Source: Membranipora membranacea | Lineage: Eukaryota; Bryozoa; Gymnolaemata; Cheilostomatida; Membraniporidae | Reading direction: 5' to 3' | DNA: 64,000 nt | NCBI GenBank assembly: GCA_914767715.1 | Contig: OU612065.1 | Span: 18,726,001 to 18,790,000 of the forward strand | Shown: positions 1-12,400 of the stretch, piece by piece | Position numbering within the stretch: position 1 is the stretch's first letter | How the letters are laid out: every line of letters starts with the position of its first letter | The notes under the pieces: model-generated | What the model was told of the DNA's origin: nothing | The model's database searches: none | Seen by the model: only the letters and a program-made list of their open reading frames with translations | Position numbers and translations under genes: made by a program

Positions 1-50
1 TTCGAACCTGAGACCTCCAGACGCACTAACCAACTGAGCTACCTCCTACT
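1..50 (-). repeat. tRNA-like fragment, probably the head of a tRNA-derived SINE
   Basis: Read on the minus strand, this stretch contains a D-arm-like GGTAGCTCAGTTGGTTAG (A box) followed closely by a T-loop-like GGTTCGAA (B box). Only about 15 bases separate the two where a functional tRNA has an anticodon arm and variable loop, so the anticodon region is missing. The piece runs off the window edge. It reads best as a tRNA-derived SINE or tRNA pseudogene rather than a working tRNA. Confidence 0.45.
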
Positions 51-819
51 CCTTATGACTCCTACCCCTTGATGACTTTAAACATACGTCCCTGCCTGGA
101 AAGCTTGCTAGAGGGTATATGTCAGCCTGTAGTATCAACCCATTTCACATAGTAACACCCTCAGTAGTAAGTTGACCCAAGAGCACAACATGGTGTTTGT
201 ATTGATAGCGGATTTGGTCAATGAACACTTTCACTCATTTCTTACACAAATGAACTTATGCCATACTCCAAAGACCCGTAGTTTGAGGTCTGAAATTGAT
301 TTTGTTAAGTGCAGATTAAAAAAGTTTATATTGCTGCAAAGAGAACGTGTAAGTGGTCAACTTAGATCTAAATTCAAATTCATGGGTGCCTTGGGCATGC
401 AAGTCTGTCAGCAGTACACTGATTCGAAGTCCAACTTACTGTGTGTACCATCTAGCCAACAATCACAACACACCTTGATGCGTTATAGAACACTGACTAT
501 TTAATACTGCCTAGAAGATCCATCAACACAGACCTTTTCTACATATCTTCTGCTTATCTTAATGCGACAACATAGTCTTATACTGATTTTTTTTTCTATT
601 TTCTACAATAGTACTTGCGGCTGCCTATAATTGCCCATAGAAATTTAACATTCATGTTAGGTTAGACACTGAGAAGAACCAGGTGTCGTCAGTTCCTTCA
701 TGGTCCATGATATTCTCAACTAGCTGTCACTATAATAACTGGCTTGTATTCATTCATTAAATGCCAGGTTTGATGATGAGTATCGTGATTAATCTGGAAA
801 CTGTTATTTCAATTTCCAG
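51..819. other. Non-coding stretch upstream of ABT1
   Basis: No convincing gene was found. A 110-codon open frame at 172-504 (+) resembles no family I know and has no splice support. The end of the stretch (TTATTTCAATTTCCAG at 804-819) reads like a splice acceptor, so ABT1 may have a 5' untranslated exon further left. Confidence 0.4.
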
Positions 820-839
820 ATATCATCCAGCTGCTAAAC

Positions 840-2879
840 ATGGGCAAGGATAAGAAAAAGATTGTTCGGAAAACTAAAAAGAAGACAGTTAAGGGAGACA
901 CCAGCAAAGATAAAAAGATCGAGGATATGGAGAGGCCGTCTCATTCAGATGATGACTCCGCTGCCGAGGAAAACGATGATGTCATCCCTCAACCAACAAC
1001 TTCATCAGAGCTCAACCCAACTGACATTGTTAGCAATAACTCAGACTCTGAATCAGAAAATCAAGCGGACGGAGATGAATCTCCAACTCAGGAAGCTGAT
1101 AGTGTACCAGAAAATGATGTTTCAGCTCCTGAAACTGTTCTTGATCATAATGATGATGATTTGGACTCTGGTGAGCCAGCAAAAAAGAAAAAGAAGGAGA
1201 AAACTCCTGGTATTATCTATCTTAGCAGCATCCCTGATGAAATGCAATATCCTGATGTCCTGAAAGTATTCAGCGAACTGGGCGAGGTTGGCAGAATATC
1301 TTTACAGATTGGAGGTAGGTTTTTGTTTATTGAAGTGTTTTAACGTCACCTCATATTGAAACTAGTGAAAAACTTTGTGAGTATCGGAAATACGTAAAAA
1401 TTGTGTGCAGAAAAATGATGATATTAGAAATTTCTGTTAAATTGCGGAGTTGAGTTTCCACAATGTGATACTTATGTAATATGGAACAATTGTTTCAAAC
1501 CATGGTGAGAAAATGACTGCTTTGATGATATGGATATTTGGTGTTCAGATGAAGTCTAATTGACCATGAGAAATTATGTTCGGCTGTTGTATTAAGTAGA
1601 GTTGGTTATATACACAAGATTGAATTTATTCAACTAAATGTACACTGCAAATGACTTGGTGATAAATACTATAGGTTAATATATTATTGTTCAAACTATA
1701 AGATACTAGGATCAAACATTTGCTGGTTAGTTGTACTTCTGATCGTACTAATAATATTTGTATCTGGCAGTATCGAAACTGGGAGTTGTCCACTTACAAA
1801 TCAGTAGAAGATAACTCCCAAAACAAATACTTTTCCCTATCTGAGTTCAGGGAGAGTTTAATGCAGTTGTATTCATGCTGTTTATCTCTCAATGCAGGTC
1901 CACAGCCTCATCATTCAAGGAAGAAGCGCTATGCTGAAGGATGGGTAGAGTACCTGGATAAGAAGAAAGCAAAGCGTGTAGTGGCCTTGTTAAATAATCA
2001 GCTTGTGGGAGGTATGGTCAGCTTTCATTCTCATTGCTGACCTATTCATGTCTGTTTGATTGTTTTTACAACTGTGACATTGCCAAATCTATATCGGCTA
2101 CTGTAGAGCGCACAGGAATTAACGTAGGCTAGGGTCATGCGTGTAATGGCAAGTGAAAGGAATGCAAGGGAATATAAGAGTAATAATTTTTTGACCCCAA
2201 AATAATCTATTTTAGATATATTAACCACTGTGCCTATCTTTCTGCGTCTTGCTGCTTCCGTTTTTTAACTTGAATGTTGATACTTAAAAAAGAACCAGCA
2301 GTGTCTGAGGAAGTGCCAAGATTAAGACTGAAAGTTGCCTTATCACATAATATAATTTTTAATCGAATACTTAATAATGATGATATAAAAACTAAAGCTG
2401 TGTCAGTTCAACCATTCGTGGTTGTTGTCTATTTTTGGCATTGTTACCAATGAAAGGAGCACATTTTGTTTAAATTCTTCCTTATAATGTTCTTTTATGG
2501 TTTAGGTCGCAAGAAAAGCAAATGGTATGATTGCATATGGCACATGAAGTACTTGCCAAGGTTCCAGTGGAGTCACTTATCAGAAAGGTTGGCATATGAA
2601 CAAGCCTCAACTCAACAGAGAATGCGATCTGAGATTACTCAGGCTAGGAAGGAGGCTCAACACTTTGCTGAGCAAATAGAATGGAAGCAGAAAGAACTGA
2701 AAATGGCTAATAAGCATGCAGACTGGAAATCAAACAAACGAAAATACGAGTACACCCAACGAGTCACCGATGACGAAATCCTCAAACGAAAGGCAGGCAG
2801 TAAGCGTGTCGCAGAGCTAGAGAAATCACGGTCGAATGTCCTAGGTAGTCTGTTTGGCAAAAAAAGTAAAGGTGATTGA
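840..2879 (+). CDS. ABT1: Activator of basal transcription 1 (ABT1/Esf2), three coding exons
   Basis: Exons 840-1314, 1898-2011 and 2506-2879 join in phase (each junction completes a GGT glycine codon) into 963 nt, 320 residues. The first ~120 residues are lysine-rich and then acidic/serine-rich. A PGIIYLSSIPDEM motif opens a divergent RRM, which is split by intron 1 and continues with EGWVEYLDKKKAKRVV. Exon 3 carries the family signature WHMKYLPRFQWSHLSERLAYE, then a basic helical tail ending in GSLFGKKSKGD. This order matches human ABT1 and yeast Esf2, nucleolar proteins of the early small-subunit processome that bind pre-rRNA and the helicase Dbp8 in yeast. The start at 840 is the first ATG after a candidate 5'UTR acceptor at 819. 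Its neighbour dve is convergent, with no shared promoter. Family assignment is firm; the exact 5' end is not. Confidence 0.93.
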
Positions 2880-4561
2880 ACTAGTGTCTGTGTCAATTTT
2901 GTATGAATGAATGGTGGTCATTTACAATGAGGCTGCTCTGCAGACAATTGGCAGGATTTTCTGCAGGTACTACAGATGTTTTGTGATCTGAATGTTTAGC
3001 AACATATAAAATCTTTTGATTATTCCGTTTTCTTGGCGAGCTTCCCTAAGACGCTCGAAAGTAATGAAATATTTAATTGGATACTGGCTTATTAATATTA
3101 AAATCCAACGGTAATACTTGATGCTATTTTTGATAAATTGGAAAATCATTAATGGCCCCACTTGGAAATGCCATTAATCACACCCAAAATATTGTAATTT
3201 GGATGTTAAAATTAACTCCAAAAGAGCTTCAATAATATAAATCTGCTGATTATTCTTGAAGATCTTTTCACCATTTTTCTCATAACAATGACAAATCAAA
3301 CAATGATAGAGATATTTACTTGGCAAGATTACCACGCTCTGGGCAGCGATCCAGAAGTAGACTTTTGATTGGCGTTGAAAGGTTCAAGGAGGGTACTCTC
3401 AATAGCTGCCACAAATATAGCGTACTCCCGACATTCCAGTCTTCCCCACTTCCAAAAACACTATGCTGTGTATTAATAATTAATGTAACTTCATATCTGT
3501 GTAGTCCCATTCAAAATTTCAGTAATAAAATCGCCATTAGGATTTGAAGGAGTACTAAGAATAAAAATTAAAACATTTTAGGATAGCGATGGCATGACAA
3601 CAAATTATAGTGACTTGATTGATGAAGTACTTCCTTAGGTTGATTAGCCATACCATGGTGCTTGTCAGAATCAGAATTCCCTCCCTCCCAAAATTATCAA
3701 ATCTCTGTCGAAGAATAGACAATGGATTACAAAATCTTATCTTCCTTAGAAGATATTGGACAATGGCTGCTTAGAAATGTTGAAGGGCGGTTTGATAAGA
3801 TGGTATATTGTGTATGATCGTAACACCTCTATACATTGGGATGATAAGATCTAGAGTCCATGTCGTCAAGTCATTATCACACTATACCAACATTGTAATT
3901 CAGCAAATCTCATGCTCTATCTAATATCTTATAACAGCTGTCTATATTAGATATGATTAAGAGACCCTGGGTAGGTGTGCTCGACTGGTTGGGACATGAT
4001 TGCAGCAACAGCACGTGGGCATTGAGGATAAGTGATAATAACATCTATCATAGTTCTCTATTTATTTTTAAACATTAACACCAACTTCACGACATAAGCT
4101 GCTGATTGTAAACACGATATTAAAGATAGAGAGAATAGGCTGAAAATGATTTCCTCTGTTAGATTATTGCACTACAACCTTCGTATTTATGTCTACACAA
4201 AGAAGGTCCATCAAGATGCGCTTTAACCAACCATTCGTGAGAATGTATGTCTATGAAAGGTGCACAACGGTGACTACCAAACAAAAGAAAGAAACAGTAA
4301 ATTACTTCTTAAATTAACACTCAAAGATATTGCTAATAATAATTGTAAGCATAGTATTTTCCTTGATTCTATAAAAAAATAAAATTACTATGATTGAAGG
4401 AATGGACTGATTGAATTCTTATATTTGGCATGACTGCCATATCCTTTGGCAAAAAATTACTATTTCTAACACATTAAAATGACATTCAATTCTATAGTTC
4501 TCGATCATCTTCGTCATGGCAGCCTGATTGCACAATATTCACGTACACCAGCTATGAAAAT
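2880..4561. other. Convergent intergenic stretch / 3' untranslated regions
   Basis: The stops of ABT1 (+) and dve (-) are 1.7 kb apart, so both 3'UTRs should lie here. Candidate poly(A) signals are AATAAA at 3524-3529 and 3560-3565 for ABT1, and TTTATT at 4061-4066 (AATAAA on the minus strand) for dve, all rather far from the stops. Open frames near 3316-3547 occur on both strands and show no family features. No gene was found. Confidence 0.45.
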
Positions 4562-7500
4562 TCACTCCATCATTGATAATCCAATTCCACTTGGTGGACT
4601 GAGCTGGGGTGAGCCGACTCCTGAAAAATTGAGACCCCCACCAACTCTCATTCTCTTGACCTTGGCTCGGTGGTTTTTGAACCAAAGCTGAATGTTCTTG
4701 GGACTGAGTTTTGGGTATCTGGATCGGAATTCACCGCGATTGAGGTCATCGCAAATCTGTTCGATCACATAATGTGATGGGTGAGTGTCTTTGGTGAACC
4801 ATTGTTCAAGTTTGGGTATTTCGCTCACTGGGTCAATGAATGCTCGATGTCTTTTTTGTCTCTCGGCTTTGCTCAGCTCGTGATCGGCTTTAATCTGATG
4901 TACATTTTCATGTTTTATAGAAGAGGCAAGATTCTGTTGTGCGGTATTTGCTTGTGCTTGTGCTACAGCTGACTGGAACTTCTCGCTCCAATCTTTGTAA
5001 AATGGGTGCATCTGAGTTTGCAGATATGCCATTGGAAGAGCTCCATAGGGAAACGGATAACCTGGTATTCTGGCTGCCATGCCGTTGCTGTTCATCAGAC
5101 TGTTTGGTAGTTTAGGACTAGATGAGGTAGATAGGACCCCAGTGTTGCTGTTGAGTTTGTTTTGCATGCTGCCATCTAGCTTTATTTCAGTATCGGCCGG
5201 TACATCAACTGCACTCGGTGATTGATGACTGCTGCTTTCCATCTCACTATCACCGACACTAAGCTCATCCTCCATGTCGCTCTCATCACCCGACTGACTC
5301 ACTGCCGTAATGTCAACTGACTTGTCACCACCGGCAGCGACAGATTTATCTTCTGACTCACCAACTAGCGGGTCTCTGATGACGTACACAGCGTTACTAT
5401 TAGGCAAGGGTGGGGCTGACATACTCTCACGCTCGGAGAGGCCTTCATCCTCTGACAAATCTTCGCTTGTAACTGAACGACCTTGGCGCCTAGCAGCTGC
5501 CCTGGCATTCTTAAACCAGTACATAATGTTTGTGAGATCGATTTGTTTGTTAGCCGAGCCGCGTGATGGTAGCTCTTTTAGCTCTGCGAGGTACTTGGTC
5601 ATCAGCTGCCTTGATGGGTGTGGGTCTAATTCATACCAATGCTGCAGTCTTGTCACCTCCTCAGAATCAAACGTGATTCTAAGTCGTGGAGTTCGAACAG
5701 GAGAAGGTATTGTCAATGGAGTGGGCCTATGAATTTTCTTATTGTCCTCAGTGTGATGAGCGATTTCATCGTTGTTTGAAGGGTTTTGCTGTTTGCTGTA
5801 CCATGTGTAAAAGTCTGCTTGCTTTGCTGAGCTGAATTCTCCGCGTCCTGCAACAACTCTCTCCAACTCATCCTGCGTAAGGGAGATTAAACACGAATTA
5901 TTACAACAGTAACAAAACTTTGGAGTGGACAAAAGTTAGGCTCAGTCTCCATGGCATTAACTCCCAGCTGTGTATAGCTGTCAGATTAGCTTGAGATAAA
6001 CTTCCATGTTAATACAGCCAGTGAGAGCCCTTCCCACTCAAGTGGCCACTGATGCAAAATACAAATTTGTTCACTAAGAGATTTGCATAATTTCACTGGA
6101 TCAACTAGAGATTACTTTCAACTGAACAATTGATTTGGATTAATCCATACAGTAATGACCGTGTTTAGACGCCACAGCAGACTCTAGCTGAGCTAATAAA
6201 ACAAAGCTGTTTTTCAATAGTGACACGCAACACACAAATCACCACTGAGCTAGCGACCACCAAATTATTAACAACACTGGTGACACATTATGTACAAGGG
6301 TAAACCCAATAATCCCTAGCGCTCATCCTACAGTTTGTTTGGCAACACACTTGAGAATGTAAATGTTTGTGGCTGAATAATGGATCCCACCTATCATGGC
6401 ATGTCATTGAATTGGCTCAAAATAAACTTTAATCCATCCACCTGACCTGAGGTTTTTGAATGTGTAAAATGTAAAACAAAGCAAACCAGGCCAGTGAAGC
6501 AACTGCCATCTTCTCCAACAAATCATGAGGATAATGACAGGCAACGCAAAAAAAAACTATGTCAGTCTATCTGACAATGCTTGGACAATTAATTCAACCA
6601 GCGTACGTGTATGAAATGCATACAGGGCAGTAGTTGATAAAATGTACATACCTTTGCTATAGGACAGCCTTTACGCGTAAGAACTTCGTATGATTGTTCT
6701 AGCAGCATCAGCAAAAGTTTGTCTTTGACATCCTCGGATTTTCCCTTGCTGCGAAAAAAACAACACAATGGATCGTAATGATATTTGAGATGGCAAATGC
6801 AGTACGTAAAAGTGTGATAAATTTTGTCATACACTTCTAGGTCAAGTATGGCCATGACCTTTGTGCAGTACAGACCATGCGGCTGAGACTTTTGGCGACA
6901 GATGAGCGTACCGTTATGTCTCTGCTCATCTACTTAATTAATAAAAATGCCCTCGCACAATAAAACCTTAATCAGGTCAAAAATAACGGTCAGATTAGAT
7001 ATATATAGAAGTAATCATAGCTATTACACTACGACCACACAGTTCATCATTTCAAGAACAGCTGTCTGACTTTTTGCGATGACATAACAGTTAAAGAAAA
7101 ATGTGGGGATCAAAGATTGATGCGTAATTGTTTCATATCAGGTTTAGCAACAGTGACAAGGCAGCATTATGATTACGCTGCTGTTATAATACCTGGTGAT
7201 TTTTATGCGCAGAGTAGCAACAGTTGTCAAATCCCCGAGCATATCTTCAACGCTGACCAGGGCATTGTCTGTCACCTGCTCCAAATCGAGAGGCCTCCAA
7301 TTTTTTATTTGAACTGCACCTAAAATAAGGAAAAAAAGGCAATCATATAAGGAATTTATATTCAATGTCAATTAGTGAATATGTCATTTTGAGGTGAGGC
7401 ATATTTGACGGGTGGCTACCGTGCCAATTCGCTAATCCAGACTTGGGAGATTAAGTCTATGATGAATTGATTTCCTCCAACCAACGTTGTACTGAAAGGG

Positions 7501-9454
7501 TCTATTTCCAGATTTCAACCTGACACTAATAAGAAAAGCTTTGCTCTCCAGCTAAAGACACTTTGAGAGGAAACCTTAGTCCATAGTTAGCGGGCTAGTT
7601 AGCCAGTAATTGATTAGTTAAGCTAAGGATATAGATTTTTGTTCTTCATTAAGCCTGGCAATCTCATCATGGATAGATAATCAGCCATGGTATAGTGCAT
7701 TCAATAAAATTCAATTTGCTTAGTAATCTCTGGTTGAGCCTAGCCGAGCTACACAAGCTCATTATCACAGATAGACCTATTATCACTTTAGCTCCCTATC
7801 CCATCCATAAAATGCATTACGTTCAGTCTGGTAATTGAAACGTGAAAACCTTATTATCGGTTCAATAATATAGAATTACAGGCTACTGAGAAATCTTGGT
7901 TGAAAACGTGCAGGGTCACAGGCAGGGTCAAGCAAAACCACACTCAAGAGAAAAAAACCTAAGCCCAAAATAACATAGCTTAGTGATTATCTAGAGCCTA
8001 TATTGAACTTGACTTTGTTTGTCCAAGAGATTTATCTCTAATATCTGAGTGGGATTTGGCAGCATAATAAGCAAATCTTGAGATTAAACCGACCAAACGT
8101 ACTCACTCACCTTTCTCATATCATGACATGAGTCTGGGCCTTTCTTTCAATTTTAAATTTGACAAGTTTGAGCTGTGAAAGCTGAGATTCTTATAGCATT
8201 ATGCCGAAGGGGCTTTAGCTCAAAGATTAGCTTATTCTTATCTCCAACTTTATATTGTTCTACCTGCTATTGAAAGTATAAGCCGCTTTGCTATTATTAC
8301 TGGGCTTTGCACTCTGCACTGTGATTATCCTCTTTCAAAGCTTAAACTAAACAGTGGCTTTATTATTCTGTATTCCTTAAATCAAGCCAACCCTAAATTA
8401 CGATAAAGTCATGTTAATCTAGCACGAAACCATCTGTCCCTCCAACGTGGCTCAGAAGTTAGCACATAATAACAATGTCGGCTGCCCATCCTCTTCAGCC
8501 TAGTTAAAAGTGTCGTGAAATCTTTAATATTTTGGAGGAGAAGTATGCGGCACGGCAACCCATAAATCTTCATAAATCTATGATAATGTGAAATTGAGGG
8601 TTATTTTTAGAGATTGATGTATTTGTATTGCCTTAATTACCATGTTAACTCTTGGTGTGAATATAACAAGGAAGAAGCTCTTACTTACCCTTGGCGTTGG
8701 AGGAATCCTGGGCTGAGTATCCTAGTTTTGTAAGTACTGTCCTCACAACATCCCTGAACAAACTGTTTGAGGGGACGATGGCAAAGCTCTCGGTTTCTGG
8801 CTGTACAGAGCCCGAGGAAGTACTACATGGTTTCTCTTCACTTCTCACCTCGATTAAACAGCGTATCGGTATCGACTTGACTGTAGTAGAAAGGCCAGAC
8901 ATTGTCTTAGCAGTTGAACCAGTAGCAAATTAAAAGTGATAGCTTAGCAAATCTGAACAATCCATTCTCCTAGAGAGTAAGTCCACAAATAATCATAACC
9001 TCTTTATTCTATGAGAATAATTGACTATGACACGCTAATCCATTGCTCTTATGACAGGTCGGTTTGCATTCAGGATCTGTCAAATAGGGTTCACAGTGAA
9101 ACAGCCGAGATTTTTTCTAAACCAGGAAAATCGTTTCCCAATCCATCACAATCTAACCCAAATAGAGATTAGAAGCGGCTAAGGGTTGTCTAACGGACAT
9201 CCATTCACTTCACTTAGAAAAAATGACAGATATGCAATCAGTCAATGCCAACTCTTCAACATGTCAAACGACCAAGTATGAGTATGTGCAACCTCTCAGC
9301 AAAAAAGCACTTTTCCCTAAATTTCAAGCAATTTCTTTGTCTAGTACAATGTCATAAATTATTGCCTTTGTTTTGAAATATTCAATAATCCAAGGATTAC
9401 CACAAAGGAAAACATATTGTGTTACCTACCGTCACCGTTTGATGAAGCGGACAT
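4562..9454 (-). CDS. dve: Defective proventriculus / Compass-class homeobox transcription factor with two K50 homeodomains
   Basis: Five coding exons (9430-9454, 8689-8880, 7193-7319, 6652-6748, 4562-5872) join with matching phases into 583 residues. Residues ~9-115 match the SATB/Dve CMP ubiquitin-like (ULD) oligomerisation region (SLFRDVVRTVLTKLGYSAQD, then IKNWRPLDLEQVTD and LRIKIT). Residues ~116-178 match the CUT-like region (KGCPIAK joined to DELERVVAGRGEFSSAK, then FYTWYSK). Homeodomain 1 (~208-278) ends NIMYWFKNARAA and homeodomain 2 (~487-556) ends NIQLWFKNHRAK. Both have Lys50-Asn51, and both carry extra residues before the recognition helix, typical of Dve. A Ser/Asp/Glu-rich linker holds sumoylation-like IKHE (Lys467) and IKAD. 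Known role in flies: nuclear repressor/activator in gut and photoreceptor fate. Vertebrate SATB is the closest relative, but the pair of divergent homeodomains favours dve/Cmp. The start codon is the one in phase with exon 2. Confidence 0.92.
6137..6146. promoter_or_regulatory. Palindromic K50 homeodomain site in dve intron 4
   Basis: GGATTAATCC is two overlapping, inverted TAATCC cores. Further TAATCC cores follow at 6310-6315 and 6430-6435, giving four within 300 bp of the 779-bp intron 4. K50 homeodomains recognise TAATCC, and dve itself encodes two of them. Function is inferred only. Confidence 0.4.
9386..9399. promoter_or_regulatory. Inverted pair of K50 sites in dve intron 1
   Basis: TAATCCAAGGATTA is a perfect inverted pair of TAATCC cores with a two-base spacer, lying 31 bp inside intron 1 from the exon 1 donor. 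Another core sits at 9036-9041 in the same intron. The arrangement would suit a dimer of K50 homeodomains. Function is inferred. Confidence 0.42.
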
Positions 9455-9476
9455 GTCTGTTTTGTAGTTTATACAT
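9432..9476 (-). promoter_or_regulatory. Upstream ORF overlapping the dve start codon
   Basis: An ATG at 9476-9474, 22 bases upstream of the dve ATG and out of frame with it, opens a 14-codon frame. It runs through the dve start and stops (TGA, 9434-9432) two bases before the exon 1 donor. If the mRNA starts upstream, scanning ribosomes would meet it first, which could damp dve translation. The transcript start is unknown. Confidence 0.35.
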
Positions 9477-12400
9477 GAACTTCCTTTGTTGTGTTCGATC
9501 TGTCTTGCTGCCGTGTTTGTAGTATAGTGTCGGTGAAGCAGAGACCTGTTTTCTTGTGTCTGCTCTCTGCGGTATCCGAGCTACCTACTGCTGGGCATTA
9601 ATCTATACACTATTATTATCAGCTAAGCTAAGCTCTGCGTAGAACACGCGACTCGACAGTTCATACCATAAACGCAGACTGACCAATAAAAGAAGGCGGG
9701 TGTGTAACATAGCCTATAACAATCAGCAGATATTAATGTTTAGCACAAAGGCTCTACTCAATAGTGCTAATCCCTTATGCATGAAAATAGACATTGTGGC
9801 TTACTGTGGCTTACGAGACTTTAGCCATACAAAGAACGGTGCTCAGGTTCAATAGCGGTTTGCTTTTAGACAAAAGAGCTGATATTCGAAACCAACAAAA
9901 GCTGTTTGCTTGCGAATAAATTGTGTAAAGATTAGCCCACATCTAATCCGTTTATCTGCTGTAGTTTTAATAGCATAGGCCAGTACATGCCAGTGCCAGT
10001 GTCTTTATATTCCCTTGTATATATCTCAAGAGCAAGGAATAAGTGGGCCAAGGGTTCTCATGGACTGCAATATCGTTTTATCATTGTTCAAACACAGAAC
10101 ATTAGCTATAACTATAATCTTATATACCCCCAGATAATACACAAAGCTCAAAGCTTGAGATTACCAGTCATAATATCGCGCACAGCCGGTGCTGTATTTA
10201 TGTATCAAAGGATATGAATCGTTTCAAACTGTACACCGCCTTACTAAACGCAAGGACACTGTGTAATATCATCGCCATTATCTGAAATCCAATTCGCAAA
10301 TCGTGATTTTATTGTGTAACTGCTCCAAACCTTATCCTAATATTTCCTGATCTCGCTCGCAACATACATAACAGCTGTTAACACACAATCAGCGCTAGAA
10401 CTGCTAGGTTAGCGATGCCATCCATTGCTTATTGCCCGCTGACATAATTTGTACACTAATCTCGTGTGACATTTAGTTCAGCTCAGTCTCTGAGGTTAAA
10501 CAAGCTGATTGACATTACCCTAAAAGTATATACAACAAGGGACACACAGCAGCGCTCAGTGAATGGGTGCTATAAAACAGCAGTTTAATCTGAGTAATAA
10601 TCTAACTTAGAATGTTATTCATTGCGCCAAAGGATATACAAAGGCTAATGGCAAATCCTGGGTTCTGAATGGAAGATTTAGGTTTTAGATTCTGATCAGT
10701 ATTGAATTAGTTGTAACGCTGTTTTGTATGGGTTATTTATAATATATAGGGAGTCGCTGGTTGGGAAGCTGGTGATTAAGCTATTGAATAAAATCATGGC
10801 AAGATCAGCATTATAATGAATGTAAAACACTGAGATAAAAGGATGGATAGGCAAGCCAAGCAGATATGAGATTAGAGTGTATTCATTGAATTATTCTCTT
10901 GGGAGAAGATTGTATGAACTTAGTTAAACTAATCTATTACGCTTTAACTAGTGCTATAAAAGAGATGAATATTATCATGGCCTCCAGGGTCGAAGTCGTC
11001 TCCCTGTTTTATGCTTGTCGTAATATCCCTTTACTTTGTGTTGTTGTGTGATGTGAAATCTCATGCAAATTGCACTAAACTCATCAACTCTGCTTTTCTG
11101 TGATGTAAGAATAAATGTGCACCGTCGGACAGCGGCGTGATGTTTTTCCGTACCTAGCAGCCCCACGCAAATCTATTAACAGTCCAGAGGTGACAAAATC
11201 ACAGATTAACAGCTAGCCTGTGATTTCCAATGCTGCCTGCAGCTTGATGCTGGAATGCGGCAAGCGCCGATCCAATCCAGGCCTTTTTAATTTCTTGAAC
11301 CATCTAGATTTTGGTGTACATGTATTTAGGAAGCAAATTGTGACTATTTTGGCCAACATGGTAGCCACGATGGAGCGGAGAGACCTTGAGGAGGCGTAGT
11401 TTGTAGTAAACAAACCATGTGTGATGATTACCTGTGTAATGATCAGGCTCCATCCATCACCCTAATCACTAATCACTAGTCGATGCTTGATCTCAAATTT
11501 ACGACCTACCTTAATCTGCTTCAGCGCTAAAGATAACTCAAATGAAATATTTGTCAAAAGAATTCTCCTCGAGATTAAGAAAAGTTCAAATGTTATGGAC
11601 ATACCAATGAGCATCAATCAAGACTAACTAGGGGTTATAATTTGTGAAAGTTGTGCCTGCTAAAAGCATTTAATGATGATGGATTGCTCCAAAACTCCGT
11701 CATATGAGATTTCCAGGTTTTACAAGTGATTACACAGACTTGTTGAACCCCACCATAATGGCTGGCACTCATAAAACGCTGTAGGTACTTGGTCTCTTCC
11801 ACAAAGCCTAGGTAGTGGAGTACGGTTGTGTTGAGGGAAGAAAATATGTGCACTATAGCTCTAATTTTGTCGCACCCTCATATTAATGGATCAAATATCT
11901 GACAATAATCTCTCACAATTTAACTCCCCTACCAGCATCTATGAGACGAGAACACTGACAGCCTATTCCATGGTAGGTATGTATGCTCGGTTAGACAAAG
12001 AGGCTGCGATGTTGTAATTTTATAATTTGTAGTTTACAGCTCCGTGATGTTATTAAAGGATACAAAGATTATGTTTGATTTTACAACATCACGATGAGCG
12101 GCACGAATCTCCGCAGTGGCAGTGGCATGGCGTTGTTGGTTCATCTTATAATCAGAGCCTAAGACCGACCATGATATATCCCACTGTCCCACCACGAACA
12201 GCAGCTTAACTTTATTGATTATAGTAATTGTTTTCACTGTAGCTGATAATCTTCAACTAATAACTAGCTATGCTCACTGCGCAGTGGAGATACTGATGAG
12301 GTGAGAGATAGCGGGTGATGGTTAGCCTGCCTGCTGCTCGTAAGACATGAAAATGCGACTCGATCTAATTTTTCTATAAATAAACATCAAACTACTTTGG

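Noticed and set aside
172-504. 110-codon open frame left of ABT1
   Set aside because: No recognisable domain, no splice support, no good ATG context, and no sign it continues from another exon.
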